Positions 16,633 to 26,292 of a DNA stretch of 45,237 bases are shown piece by piece (the stretch's first letter is position 1; each line of letters begins with the position of its first letter). The stretch comes from Chloroflexi bacterium B3_Chlor (GTDB taxonomy: Bacteria; Chloroflexota; Anaerolineae; UBA7937; B3-Chlor), in the NCBI GenBank assembly GCA_005223035.1, contig NJBK01000022.1:1-45237 (forward strand), read 5' to 3'. A program made the position numbers and the translations under genes. Below the pieces are notes generated by a model that was not told where the DNA came from, did not search any database, and was given only the letters and a program-made list of their open reading frames with translations.

Positions 16633-17389
16633 ACCATTCTCCGATCAGTATCTTGCCGTTCATCTCTTCCGGACCGGCCTTCTCACGATTCACGCAGACT
16701 TCCTTTTGCCACTCCAGCATACCCCAGATCAGGCTTGGCCCCTCAAATCCAAGTTTGGCTCTATTGGCCCTCCCGTACTGGGTTGGGCACAGCGACAGAA
16801 CATCCATGAAGGCGAACTGGTCGAACCGCAGAGCGTTGATGATGCCTTTTGTCAGTTTCCGGGCCCGGACCACCGGGAAGCGCGCTACATAGGGTGCGCC
16901 CGCTCCACGGGCCAACGCGACCAGATCGAACGCTCTTTCAGGATTGCCCTGAGGTGTTGTAGAGGTGATGTCTCCCTGGGGCGTGGTGGCCGAAACCTGT
17001 CCCCCGGTCATGCCGTACACCAGGTTGTTAAGGCAGAACACCTTGATGGGCACGTTGCGGCGCGCAGCGTGAATAAGGTGATTGCCTCCGATGGTGGCTA
17101 TGTCCCCATCGCCGCTGATGACGACGACGTTCAGTTCGGGCCTGGCTAACTTCACGCCCGTGGCGAAGGCGATCGCCCGACCGTGAGTCACATGGAGGGT
17201 ATCAGCCCGAAAATGAGGACTGGGCACCCAGGCCCCACACCCGATTCCAGAGACGAAAACGGTGCCCCTGAAATCCAGTCCCATCTCGTCTGCGGCGTGA
17301 AGGAAGGCGTTCATGAAGATGCCGTGACCGCAACCAGCGCAGAAAGGGGTTGGCTGTCGCACATACTTCTCTCTCAGCATTTCACCCAT
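16619..17389 (-). CDS. korB: 2-oxoacid:ferredoxin oxidoreductase, beta subunit
   Basis: 256 residues. ThDP-binding motif GDGDIATIGGNHLIHAARR...CLNN, preceded by the CAGCGHG motif near residue 18 and GIGCGAWV near 49, which are typical of the beta subunit. It lacks the extra ferredoxin cluster of four-subunit pyruvate enzymes. Lies between the alpha gene (100 bases upstream) and the overlapping gamma gene. Confidence 0.94.
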   Translation of the reverse strand: MGEMLREKYVRQPTPFCAGCGHGIFMNAFLHAADEMGLDFRGTVFVSGIGCGAWVPSPHFRADTLHVTHGRAIAFATGVKLARPELNVVVISGDGDIATIGGNHLIHAARRNVPIKVFCLNNLVYGMTGGQVSATTPQGDITSTTPQGNPERAFDLVALARGAGAPYVARFPVVRARKLTKGIINALRFDQFAFMDVLSLCPTQYGRANRAKLGFEGPSLIWGMLEWQKEVCVNREKAGPEEMNGKILIGEWYAES

Positions 17390-17488
17390 GTCCTAGTTCC
17401 TGCACAGAACGGTGCCTATGTGCCCGGGCGTGAAGGCCTGGGTCTCGGCCGCGACTGACCTCACAAGGGATTGATCTGCTCCACGAGT

Positions 17489-18922
17489 TTAATGGCTTTT
17501 CCTTCCCATCAGGAAGTCACGGACTCGTCGTGGATCCATGATCTCGCCGTTGGTCTGAGACACCAGGCTCACCGGGTTGGCGGTATGCTGCTGCACGACC
17601 TGGGATATCTGGCCCAAGTTTGTCTCGGGTACGATGAACTCCTCGCACCGGCGCCCCCAGTCCCTGATCAACTCTCCAGGGAACGGCCACAGGCTCTTGA
17701 GGCGCAGCATGCCGACGCGCTCCCCTCGCTCACGAGCCGCCTTCACCGCCCACAGGGCGCTGCGAGCGGTCGAGCCGTAGGCTACAACGACTCTCTGTGC
17801 GCCGTCCTCGAAATAGAGTTCGTAGTCGGTTATCTCTTCCATATGCGCGATGATCTTCTTAGAGATCCGCTTCACCAGACGTTCATGCACGACGGGGTCC
17901 GCGGTCTTGCGAACGCCATACCGGTCGTGAGTTGAGCCGGTGATGAGCAACTCTTCACCCTCACCAAAGGAGGGCATTGAGGGCACACCGCTCTCGTCGT
18001 CGCTGCCGAACGGAGGCGCGCCAGGGACTTTGATCCTATCGAAGAGCTCCATCGTCTCCTCCACCTGGAAGCTCTCCCTCAGGTGTCCTGTGACGGCGTC
18101 CGCGAGGAGAATCACTGGTACGCGGAAGCGTTCCGCCAGGTTGAAGGCCTTGATGGTCAGGTCGTACATCTCTTGGACAGACCACGGTGCCAGCGCGATG
18201 ATCTCTACTCCTCCGTGAGTTCCCCATTTCGCCTGCATCACGTCGCCGCTCGCGGGACGGCTGGCTTGGCCTGTGCTCGGCCCGGCTCGCTGTACGTCCA
18301 CCACCACACAGGGCGTCTCGGTCATGCACGCGTAGCCGACATTCTCCGTCATCAGGCTGAAACCTGGGCCCGCTGTCGCAGTCATACTCTTGATCCCGGC
18401 CCATGAGGCGCCAATCACAGCCGCCATGCTTCCTATTTCATCCTCCATCTGGATGAATACCCCGTCGGTTTGCACTAGGCGCTTGGCCATATGTACCATT
18501 ATCTCTGACGCGGGAGTGATGGGATAGCCGGCGTAGAAGCGACAACCGGCAGCAATGGCCCCCTCGGCACACGCCTCGTCTCCGATCATGTAGTGGGTCC
18601 CCGGGTCTAGGCTGCTCTGTACTGTGGTCCACCCGCCGCTGGCCGGGGCCGTGGCTCCCCCTTTAGGTGTGGAGGTGATGACCCGCTCGGTCCCTCCTAC
18701 CTCCTCGACGGTAATGCCCAGGTCAGGACACAGGAATTCGCAGATCTCGCAACCTATGCACTCGTCGGGGTCTTTCACTTGTGAAGGTCTGAGTCCCTTG
18801 GGAGTGATCCTTTCGCCTTCTGCGAAGACACCCTTGGGACATGCATTCACGCAGATGTAGCAGTCGCTGCCCTTGCAAAGGTCTTCATCCAGCTGTATGG
18901 TGAACGTTCTGTCTTTGGACAC
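17489..18922 (-). CDS. korA: 2-oxoacid:ferredoxin oxidoreductase, ferredoxin-alpha fusion
   Basis: 477 residues. The first about 75 are a two-cluster ferredoxin: an N-terminal cluster with CKGSDCYICVNACPKG and a second with CIGCEICEFLCPD. The rest is the alpha subunit (GDEACAEGAIAAGCRFYAGYPITPASEI, MEDEIGSMAAVIGASWAG). The KorD (ferredoxin) and KorA parts are fused, so one chain can pass electrons from the active site. GTG 18922 follows GGGAGA. A TATAAT hexamer on this strand (18963-18958) suggests an internal start, though without a good -35 box. Confidence 0.93.
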   Translation of the reverse strand: MSKDRTFTIQLDEDLCKGSDCYICVNACPKGVFAEGERITPKGLRPSQVKDPDECIGCEICEFLCPDLGITVEEVGGTERVITSTPKGGATAPASGGWTTVQSSLDPGTHYMIGDEACAEGAIAAGCRFYAGYPITPASEIMVHMAKRLVQTDGVFIQMEDEIGSMAAVIGASWAGIKSMTATAGPGFSLMTENVGYACMTETPCVVVDVQRAGPSTGQASRPASGDVMQAKWGTHGGVEIIALAPWSVQEMYDLTIKAFNLAERFRVPVILLADAVTGHLRESFQVEETMELFDRIKVPGAPPFGSDDESGVPSMPSFGEGEELLITGSTHDRYGVRKTADPVVHERLVKRISKKIIAHMEEITDYELYFEDGAQRVVVAYGSTARSALWAVKAARERGERVGMLRLKSLWPFPGELIRDWGRRCEEFIVPETNLGQISQVVQQHTANPVSLVSQTNGEIMDPRRVRDFLMGRKSH

Positions 18923-19008
18923 GATTCTCCCTGGTGGTACTCGTTCTTGACATCATCATTATACGGGAAAACCCGCCGCCGTGCACGGCAACCTATTTGT
19001 GGCACGCC

Positions 19009-19446
19009 TCAAAGCGTGGAGCAGAAAGTGACGGAATCTCCGAGACAGAGTCCGAGTTCGGAGCCCGTCTTGCGCCCCTCAGCGCGAGCGAGAATGTTCA
19101 TGTGATTGGGAAAATGGGTGACGTCAAAGCCCGCAACCTCCCCAACTTCGATTTGTCCCACCATGACCTTGTCGCCCACCAACACGAGGCCGCCCTGATC
19201 CACACTGAAGAAGGCGAGGTAAGCTACTTTGTCCACCGTCTGCTCAGGCTCCGCATTGGGGTCGTCAGTAACCGCCAACTCGTGGATCTCACCCTGTCGG
19301 AGGGCTCGCGAGGGATGGACAACCAGATCCATGCCTCTCTCCTCTGAGCGAGCGTCCAGAATGCACACTACCTTCCCCACGACGTCGCTCTTTGCCGCAT
19401 ATGGGTACTTGTCTAGGATGCCGGTGCCGTGAGGCTCTCTTGACAT
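19009..19446 (-). CDS. Conserved small protein (DUF6917-like)
   Basis: 145 residues from ATG 19446, chosen because GGAGG lies about seven bases ahead. Soluble, mainly beta by composition, with a conserved-looking SREPHGTGILDKYPYAAKSD N-terminus and HFPNHMNILA near the C-terminus. I believe it matches the family catalogued as DUF6917, without known function, but cannot check. Position between the MFS transporter and the Kor genes suggests a role tied to the catabolic pathway. Confidence 0.6.
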   Translation of the reverse strand: MSREPHGTGILDKYPYAAKSDVVGKVVCILDARSEERGMDLVVHPSRALRQGEIHELAVTDDPNAEPEQTVDKVAYLAFFSVDQGGLVLVGDKVMVGQIEVGEVAGFDVTHFPNHMNILARAEGRKTGSELGLCLGDSVTFCSTL

Positions 19447-19496
19447 AACCTGACCTCCGAGATCTGTCTGCGCTGTAATCATGACCTACAATGTCG

Positions 19497-20912
19497 CTAC
19501 TCGGCCCCGCTGTCCCCTTGCTCTTCCGCCAGGCAGGCCTCAGCGCCATGGGATTCAGGTACGAGGAGACCTACGAAGACCGCAAGGATAGCCATTATGG
19601 TTACCAAATAGAAGTCTATCCGGAAGGAGTTGGTCGTGAACCCGATGCCACCAGTCTGCAGTACTAAGGCAAAGGCTGTGGGGCCGAGCGTTCCACCCAG
19701 GAAACGCAACAGGTTGAAGAGGCCCAAGGCAACCCCGAGCTTATCAGGCGGCACGACAAGGCTCACGGCTGCAGGAGCGGGGGCCTGGATCATACCCATG
19801 CCCACACCCGTCAGGGAGAGGCTTGCCACGATGTACCACAACGGGGTGCTTGGCCCCAGGTGACTCAGAGCCAACCCAGATAGGGCGACCACGCTCATGC
19901 CCGACAGGCAGAGTAGGCGACAGCCGTACCGATCAGCAAGGCGCCCTGCAACGGGAGCTGTCACAGCCATCGTGACTGGCAGGCAGGCCAGAATCAAACC
20001 TGTCTGGGCGGCCGCGTAGCGTTGCACCTCAACCAGGAACAACGGGATGAGGAACAGCAGCCCGAACTGGCAGAAGGCCTGGGCGAAGGCGAGGGCTGAG
20101 GTGGCTGAATAGGGCTTGTTGGAGAAGAGACTCAGGTCAACAAAGGGTTGCCGAACCCTGGTCTCGGTGACGAGGAATGCCGCCAATAGGCCAAAGCATA
20201 GCGCCCAGAGCGTCAGACTGGCTGGAGATGTCCATCCTATGTGCGTGCCTTGTCGCAGGTTGAACATCAGGACCAGCGTAGCCGCCGTGAGAGTGATGGC
20301 GCCGACTACGTCGAACGGTTGACGCTCGGACTTGCTGTCGTCCGGCATCAGACGCCAGACAAGAAACAGTGCCACGACGCAGACTGGTGAATAGGCCAGG
20401 AAAATCGACTGCCACCCGAAGTACTGGGTCAGAAAGCCACTCAGAGGGGGGCCGGCCGCGTGAAACGCGCTGTTGACGAGAGCCCAGGCGCCCATCGCAC
20501 GGCCTCTCTCGCCCGCAGGAAAGAGTGTTCCAACAATGGCCATGATAGCGGGGAGTATGGGACCGTTCCCGAGGCCCTGCACGCCGCGTAACAGGATGAG
20601 GACGGGGAAGTTCTGGGCCAGGGGAGATAGCATCGAACTGATGGCAAAGACAGTCATGCCTATCAGATAGGCCCGCTTGTAGCCATACATGTCTCCCAGC
20701 CGGCCAAACAGGGGCATGGTCACCGCGAAGAGCAAGATGTAGATGGTGACGACCCAGATGCCCGTTCCCACGTCCACGGAGTAGTGATCCATTATCGTGG
20801 GTAGGGCCACATTGACCAGGCTGTTGCCCAGCGTCCCGGTCACCGTGCCCATCAGGAGGGCGCCAAGGATCACCCAGCGCAGGCGATGGGCTCTGTCGCC
20901 GTCTGAAGGCAT
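19497..20912 (-). CDS. MFS transporter, DHA2 (EmrB/QacA) type
   Basis: 471 residues, about 14 hydrophobic segments. The motif-A loop reads GRLGDMYGYKRAY and a second copy GRLADRYGCR lies in the C-half; motif C (GNGPILPAIMA region) is consistent with drug:proton antiporters. ATG 20912 begins four bases after the aldolase stop, with a ribosome site inside that gene, so the two are coupled. It may export a pathway product or a toxic intermediate rather than a drug. Confidence 0.88.
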   Translation of the reverse strand: MPSDGDRAHRLRWVILGALLMGTVTGTLGNSLVNVALPTIMDHYSVDVGTGIWVVTIYILLFAVTMPLFGRLGDMYGYKRAYLIGMTVFAISSMLSPLAQNFPVLILLRGVQGLGNGPILPAIMAIVGTLFPAGERGRAMGAWALVNSAFHAAGPPLSGFLTQYFGWQSIFLAYSPVCVVALFLVWRLMPDDSKSERQPFDVVGAITLTAATLVLMFNLRQGTHIGWTSPASLTLWALCFGLLAAFLVTETRVRQPFVDLSLFSNKPYSATSALAFAQAFCQFGLLFLIPLFLVEVQRYAAAQTGLILACLPVTMAVTAPVAGRLADRYGCRLLCLSGMSVVALSGLALSHLGPSTPLWYIVASLSLTGVGMGMIQAPAPAAVSLVVPPDKLGVALGLFNLLRFLGGTLGPTAFALVLQTGGIGFTTNSFRIDFYLVTIMAILAVFVGLLVPESHGAEACLAEEQGDSGAE

Positions 20913-20915
20913 GAG

Positions 20916-21839
20916 CTAGGCCTTATCTCCTCTTCGCCCGTATTTCTCCATCACCCCCAGTCGGTCCAGCAACTTCTTGAGGTCTTGGAGCTGGCTCTCA
21001 TCCATGTCTAGGAGAGGTCGGCGCACGTGCCCTGCGGGCAGGCCCAATAGGCGCAGGGCTGCCTTCACCGCAACAGGGTTCGTAAGGCTGTAGAGGGCTG
21101 CCAACAGAGAATAGTACTTGAAGAGCAACCCTTTAGTCCGCTGTACGTCTTCCCAAGAACGCCATGGTTGGGACATCTCTGCCATCTCTTGGGGGATGAT
21201 GTTGCCCGAGATGTTCGCTGTGCCGTGTCCGCCGAGAGCGAGTGTGGGCACAATAAGGCTGAACCCCGGCGCATCGCAACACAGTAAGTTGAACTCATCA
21301 CCCGTCTGCCGCCGAATCTGAACTAGTTGATTGATGCTGCCCATGGCCTCCTTGTCAGCGACGATATTCGAAATCGCCGCCAGTTCAACGACCGTGGCCG
21401 GCTCGATGTTGACGCCGACCCGCCCGGGATTGTTGTAGATGGAGATGGGGATATCTACCGCTTCGGCCACGGCCCTGAAGTGCTCATAGAGGCCGTCCTG
21501 TGATGGTTTCAGATACGGAGGCACTACAAGAAGACCTCCGTCCGCTCCGGCTTGTTGCGCATATTGAGTCAACTCGATGGTCTGTTTGGTGTTCCCGCAA
21601 GTGGTGCCAGCGAAAACCGGCAACTTGCCTTCACAGTAGGCCACTACTCTATCGAGAATCTCCCTGCGCTCATCCATCGTAAGGGCAGAGGATTCCCCGG
21701 TGGAGCCCATGAGGAGGATCCCATCGGTGTCGTTCTCTGCCTGAAAGTCAACCAGTACCTGAAAGCCCGGATAATCTACCTCATCCTCCTCGGTAAAGGG
21801 TGTGGGAATGGCCACCCATGAGCCTTCCGGTTTGATCAT
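20916..21839 (-). CDS. DapA/NAL-family Schiff-base aldolase
   Basis: 307-residue TIM barrel of the dihydrodipicolinate synthase / N-acetylneuraminate lyase superfamily. Active-site signs: GSTGES (45-50), Tyr135 in YNNPGRVG, Schiff-base Lys163 in VADKEAMGS. True DapA lies with lysine genes; here the neighbours are transporters and catabolic oxidoreductases, so a 2-keto-3-deoxy acid or related aldolase producing pyruvate and an aldehyde is more likely. Start ATG follows CGGAGGAACC. Confidence 0.87.
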   Translation of the reverse strand: MIKPEGSWVAIPTPFTEEDEVDYPGFQVLVDFQAENDTDGILLMGSTGESSALTMDERREILDRVVAYCEGKLPVFAGTTCGNTKQTIELTQYAQQAGADGGLLVVPPYLKPSQDGLYEHFRAVAEAVDIPISIYNNPGRVGVNIEPATVVELAAISNIVADKEAMGSINQLVQIRRQTGDEFNLLCCDAPGFSLIVPTLALGGHGTANISGNIIPQEMAEMSQPWRSWEDVQRTKGLLFKYYSLLAALYSLTNPVAVKAALRLLGLPAGHVRRPLLDMDESQLQDLKKLLDRLGVMEKYGRRGDKA

Positions 21840-21884
21840 GACCGTCTGGTTCCTCCGTTTGCAGTCAGGTCAACTGGAGAAGCA

Positions 21885-22430
21885 CTATGCGCTGGGCCGT
21901 TCCGTTTTTCGTCTCTTTTCCAATTCCTCAGGTCGGATGACGAGCACGGGGGTGGTAGTGCCTCGCAAGACCTTCTCGGTCACACTCCCAAATACCCAGC
22001 GCCGGATCCCACCGGCACCGTGACTGCACATGATTATGAGATCGACGTCCTGTTTGTCTGCGAAATCTATGATCTCCTCAGCAGGGTCACCCATGACGAC
22101 TTCTGCGCGCACCTCAACTCCCTTTTCTCGGAACATGGTTTGCGCTTTCGCCACTGAACGGCGCGCCTGGGCTTCCGCGCTGGCTATCTCTTGATCTCTG
22201 TAGATGGGATGACGAGCGACATGTGCATCTTCAGGAGTTTCGGGCAGGGAGATGGGCATCTCTGGCGCAGCGGCCCTGAAGGCGGTTCCGGACCTCCCCA
22301 CTGGCGGGCGTATGACGCGCAGGATGATGACCTCCGCGCCCGTTCGCTTGCCCAAGTCTTCCACGTAAGGGAACACCGCCTGCTCCGCCAAGTCCGATCC
22401 ATCGCAGGGCGCAAGAATCTTCTTGAACAT
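21885..22430 (-). CDS. Universal stress protein UspA
   Basis: 181 residues from ATG 22430 with GGGAGGA just ahead. ATP-binding type: the last third has the G-x2-G-x9-G-S pattern in SHGAGGIRRWVFGSVTEKVL. A 30-residue insertion (about 45-80) separates the first strand and helix from the rest, as in many UspA of this phylum. Lies between the ABC permease and aldolase genes. Confidence 0.92.
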   Translation of the reverse strand: MFKKILAPCDGSDLAEQAVFPYVEDLGKRTGAEVIILRVIRPPVGRSGTAFRAAAPEMPISLPETPEDAHVARHPIYRDQEIASAEAQARRSVAKAQTMFREKGVEVRAEVVMGDPAEEIIDFADKQDVDLIIMCSHGAGGIRRWVFGSVTEKVLRGTTTPVLVIRPEELEKRRKTERPSA

Positions 22431-22575
22431 CAGTCCTCCCCTTTCTACCCGCGTCAATTGTCAGATATCCGTAGCGGGATTGAACCTCAATGACCGAATG
22501 GCCCGCAAGGAAGGGCGCCAGTAGCTGTGCCCTGCTTCCTTGTCCTAGAGGACCACCCTCTGCGGGTTCACGGTC

Positions 22576-23538
22576 CTAGCCGCTACCTGTTCCGGCAGGC
22601 GTCGCCCTCACCCGCTGCTCCGGATCTGTCACCGTGCGCAGCCAGTTCGCCACCGTCATCACGCCAAAAACCGTCACCGCGATCGCTATACCGGGAAACG
22701 TCATCAGCCACCAGGCGACGGTGAGATAGCTGTGGCCGTCTGAGATCATCAGGCCCCAGGATGACTCCGGAGGCTGAATTCCCAGTCCCAGAAAGCTGAG
22801 GCTGGCCTCGGCGAGAATAATGCGGGCCAGTTCCAAAGTGATCAGCGTTAGGGTCGGTGAGATCAGGTTGGGAAACGCATGGCGGAAGATTATGCGCAGG
22901 TCATTGCAGCCGATCAGGCGAGCAGCATCAATGTAGTCCTTCTCCCGTATCGTTAGCATGATTCCACGTGTGATCCGTGCGAAGACCATCCATCCGTTGA
23001 TGGAGAGGACGATTATGATGTTCCTCATGCTCGGCCCGATCATGGTGATGATGACCAAGGCCAACAGCAGCCCTGGGAAGGCGGTCTGCATATCCACAAT
23101 ACGCATTATAAGATCATCAACGCGGCCGCCGTAATAGCCCGAGATCAGGCCCAGCACAGTACCGACGATCCCAGCAACGGCTATGACCCCGATGCCGACG
23201 GTCATGGAGACCCGCGCCCCAAAAACCAGCCTGCTGAGGATATCCCGTCCCTGTTGGTCGGTGCCGAGGACATAGACCTCTCCTTCCTCGTTGACGAAGC
23301 CCGGTGGCTTCAACCGCTGGCCTATATACCCCGCTGCCGGATCGTGGGGAGAGACTAGCGGGGCAAAGACAGCGGCTGCCACAGCGATGAAGACAATGAC
23401 CGCACCGATGAGCGCCACTTTGTCCCTGAGCAGGTCTCGTCCGAGCCGGATCAAGCCACGCCAGCGCCACAATGGATCCTCTACATAGGCAAGAGCCGCG
23501 TCATCAAGGGCATATTCCCCCGTCGTCGTCTCATCCAT
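22576..23538 (-). CDS. dppC: ABC importer permease, DppC/OppC type
   Basis: 320 residues from ATG 23538, preferred over GTG 23559 because GGAAAGGAAG lies six bases ahead. N-terminal cytoplasmic segment, first TM around residue 45, an outside loop with GTDQQGRDILSRLVFGAR (the OppC_N signature) and the EAA loop (EKDYIDAARLIGCNDLRIIFRHAFPN) for ATPase contact. Pairs with the DppB permease upstream. No ATPase gene is in the cluster, so ATPases must come from elsewhere. Confidence 0.93.
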   Translation of the reverse strand: MDETTTGEYALDDAALAYVEDPLWRWRGLIRLGRDLLRDKVALIGAVIVFIAVAAAVFAPLVSPHDPAAGYIGQRLKPPGFVNEEGEVYVLGTDQQGRDILSRLVFGARVSMTVGIGVIAVAGIVGTVLGLISGYYGGRVDDLIMRIVDMQTAFPGLLLALVIITMIGPSMRNIIIVLSINGWMVFARITRGIMLTIREKDYIDAARLIGCNDLRIIFRHAFPNLISPTLTLITLELARIILAEASLSFLGLGIQPPESSWGLMISDGHSYLTVAWWLMTFPGIAIAVTVFGVMTVANWLRTVTDPEQRVRATPAGTGSG

Positions 23539-23579
23539 GCGGGTCTTCCTTTCCTGCACTGCGTTAGCTCGATCTGTGG

Positions 23580-24509
23580 CTAAGCCAGTCTGACGCGAGG
23601 GTCAAGGGTGGCATAAATGAAGTCGATACTGATGTTCATCGCCACCACGATCAGAGCCACGACGAACACATCCGCCTGGATCAAGGTCAGGTCACGGCGC
23701 TGAATGGCCTGTAGCGCCAAGTAGCCAAAACCGGGCCAGGCGAACACCGTCTCAACCACGATAGTGTAGCCGGCCAGCATACGGGTTAGCTCCCAGGCAG
23801 CGAGTGTTACAATGGGGATACTGGCGTTTTTCAGAGCATGGGAGATGATGACCTTCTGTTCCGTCAAGCCCTTTGCTCTCGCTGTCATCATGTAGGTTCT
23901 ATGCATCTCATCCATCATGCTGGATCGCACTATCTGCGTGATCCGCCCCCAGGGCCTTGCAGCCAACGTCACCGCGGGTAGGATGAGGTGTCTCGGTGTA
24001 CCGTAGCCTGACGTAAAGAAGAGATGGATGGCGACGGCGAACACCAGGATTAGCATCAAGCCGAGCCAGAAGTCGGGGATGCACACCCCAATAAGTGAGA
24101 AGCTCGTGGTGAGTTTGTCCAGCCACGAGCGTGGCCTGAGGGCGGCGAGGATCCCCAGGGGGATGGAGGCAAGCAGGGCGACGGTGATGGCCGTGAAACA
24201 GAGGAGCAGGGAAGCTGGCAGTCTTTCAAGGACGAGCTCCATGGCCGGCACCCGTTGCCAAAGAGAGTCCCCGAAATCTCCGCGTACCGCGTTCTTGGCC
24301 CAGTTCCAGAACTGGACGTGGAGGGGATCCCGGAAGCCCATCCGTACGGCGAAGGCTTCAACTTCCGCATCGCTGGCCTCTAGGGGCATCATCATCCTGG
24401 CGGGATCACCGATGGCCCGCGTGATCACGAACACCACCACCGATACGCCGACGATCACCAGTATGGACTGGAGAAGCCGTCTAATGAAATAGGCTGTAAT
24501 GCCGATCAC
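23580..24509 (-). CDS. dppB: ABC importer permease, DppB/OppB type
   Basis: 309 residues, six TMs. N-terminal YFIRRLLQSILVIVGVSVVVF is typical of DppB, and the EAA loop reads RTYMMTARAKGLTEQKVIISHALKNA. GTG 24509 sits directly behind GGAAGGGGG. A perfect palindrome separates it from the binding-protein gene. Confidence 0.94.
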   Translation of the reverse strand: MIGITAYFIRRLLQSILVIVGVSVVVFVITRAIGDPARMMMPLEASDAEVEAFAVRMGFRDPLHVQFWNWAKNAVRGDFGDSLWQRVPAMELVLERLPASLLLCFTAITVALLASIPLGILAALRPRSWLDKLTTSFSLIGVCIPDFWLGLMLILVFAVAIHLFFTSGYGTPRHLILPAVTLAARPWGRITQIVRSSMMDEMHRTYMMTARAKGLTEQKVIISHALKNASIPIVTLAAWELTRMLAGYTIVVETVFAWPGFGYLALQAIQRRDLTLIQADVFVVALIVVAMNISIDFIYATLDPRVRLA

Positions 24510-24525
24510 CCCCTTCCAAAGGATG

Positions 24526-24555
24526 CTGGGCGGGGCCAGCGCTGGCCCCGCCCAG
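24526..24555. repeat. Perfect 30-bp palindrome between binding-protein and permease genes
   Basis: CTGGGCGGGGCCAGC (24526-24540) is exactly the reverse complement of 24541-24555. In the mRNA it forms a very stable hairpin between dppA and dppB, without a T-run. Such elements often protect the 5' binding-protein message from decay or partly stop transcription. Confidence 0.92.
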
Positions 24556-24568
24556 ACAGGTGTGTGGC

Positions 24569-26149
24569 TTATTCGACGAGGGTCATCTCATTGACCATGA
24601 TGCGACCATCGAGGCGAGGCGCCCAATCTAGATTCTCGCTCATACCGTAGATATTGTCCAGGTTGAGGAGGAAGATGCACGCTGCCTCATCGTAGAGAGT
24701 CTGCACCGCTTCGTAATACATGGCCTCTCGGGCCGCCACGTCCGTCTCCGTCCTTGCATCCTCGACCAGCTGGTCAACGGTCGGATTGCCGTACGCTGCC
24801 TGGCTGCCGCCAGTGGTGAACATGCCGGTGAGAGTACGGTCGGCATCCAACAGGACGTTGTCGTGGGCGGAGTACTGGAGGTCGGGAGCCGCCTCCGCCC
24901 CCGCGAAGAGCAGGTCGAGCCAGTCCGACCACTCGGCGATATTGACATCGATGTCAAGGCCAACGGCCTCGAGCTGCGCCGCTACAGCCTCCACCAGCTC
25001 CTTGTCCTTCAACCATCGTCCGGACTCGCCTACCAGCTCCAGGGTTGCCCCCGTGGCGCCAGCCTCCTCTAGGAGGTCCATTGCCATCTGAGGGTCGTAC
25101 GGGTATGCCGTCACGCTGGGGTTGTATCCAAAGTGCCCTGGAGTGAGAATCTGGCCCTGTGCCACGGCAGCGTAACCCCCGTAGAGGGCTTCGGCCAATG
25201 CCTCTTTGTCAATGGCGTAATTGAGGGCCTGACGGACTCTGACGTCGGTCAAGGGCGCAGTGTTGGTGTTGATCCTGATCCAGGGGAACTCGAGCCCGCT
25301 GGCCGCCACCGCTTTCGGCGCCTGATCGAGATACTCTGGGATCAGTCCCTTGACCAGGTCCACCTCGCCGGCCTGCAGCGCCGCCAGGCGGGTGGCCTCT
25401 TCGGGTATGGGCCTGATCGTCACCTTGCCGATGCTCGGTACCCCGCCCCAGTAGTCCTCGTTCGCCTCCAAGGTAACATGGTCGCCCCTGACCCACTCCA
25501 CGAACTTGTAGGGGCCGGTTCCCACGGGGGCGACGAGGAAGTCGTCGGGATTCTCCTCCGTATACACCGGCGCCACGATCTTCATCCAGGTCATACGGGC
25601 CGGTAGGAGGGGATCGGGACCCGAGGTGAACACGTCTACCGTGTGCTCGTCAACCGCCTCCGCACCGGTGACCGTGGCCACGAAGGTGATCTGCTCCGAG
25701 TTGAAGTCAGGGTCTATGATCCGCTCCACGCTGTAGACGATAGCGTCAGCGTTGAGAGGCTCGCCGTTGTGGAAGTCCACTCCCTCTCGAAGCGTAAATC
25801 GCCAGGTCGTGTCGTCAATCTCCTCCCAGGCTGTGGCCAGACCGGGTACGATATCCCCACTTGCAGGATCACGGTGGAGGAGCATCTCATAGACGTTGTC
25901 GTTGACGTCGCGCTCGTTCCCGTCATCGGCATACTGGGGATCCATCGTCGAGGGGTCGCCGCCAATGGCGATGACAATTGACGTCTCGGGTGCCGGCGGG
26001 GGCTCCGGAGGCGTGGTAGCCTCGGGAGGTGTCGTGGCCGCTGGAGGCGTCGTTGGTTCTGGAGGCGGCGGTGCCGGCGCGCCGCAGGCGCCAGCCAGCA
26101 GCGACACCAGCAGGACGGCGATCAGTATTGTTCCAGACTTTGCTTTCAC
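24569..26149 (-). CDS. dppA: ABC substrate-binding lipoprotein, family 5
   Basis: 526 residues. Lipobox LLAGAC at the end of the signal peptide makes it a lipoprotein, followed by a Pro/Thr linker (PPPEPTTPPAATTPPE). The mature part is an SBP_bac_5 protein (peptides, nickel, glycosides or other solutes): the family signature runs through TWRFTLREGVDFHNGEPLNA and later GTGPYKFVEW. GTG 26149 has AAGGAGGAAAT at ideal spacing. Specificity not predictable; in this context perhaps an oligosaccharide or acidic compound. Confidence 0.93.
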   Translation of the reverse strand: MKAKSGTILIAVLLVSLLAGACGAPAPPPPEPTTPPAATTPPEATTPPEPPPAPETSIVIAIGGDPSTMDPQYADDGNERDVNDNVYEMLLHRDPASGDIVPGLATAWEEIDDTTWRFTLREGVDFHNGEPLNADAIVYSVERIIDPDFNSEQITFVATVTGAEAVDEHTVDVFTSGPDPLLPARMTWMKIVAPVYTEENPDDFLVAPVGTGPYKFVEWVRGDHVTLEANEDYWGGVPSIGKVTIRPIPEEATRLAALQAGEVDLVKGLIPEYLDQAPKAVAASGLEFPWIRINTNTAPLTDVRVRQALNYAIDKEALAEALYGGYAAVAQGQILTPGHFGYNPSVTAYPYDPQMAMDLLEEAGATGATLELVGESGRWLKDKELVEAVAAQLEAVGLDIDVNIAEWSDWLDLLFAGAEAAPDLQYSAHDNVLLDADRTLTGMFTTGGSQAAYGNPTVDQLVEDARTETDVAAREAMYYEAVQTLYDEAACIFLLNLDNIYGMSENLDWAPRLDGRIMVNEMTLVE

Positions 26150-26292
26150 TTTGATTTCCTCCTTACTTTGTCATTGTTCGCGTCGTCGTTTGTGTGATGA
26201 GTAGCTGGTTTCGAAGATCTTTTCTCTCACCTCCTTTCTCACTGTCATTTGATGATAGAAAAGGGGATCCTTCGAGTGTCTAGACTCGCGAA

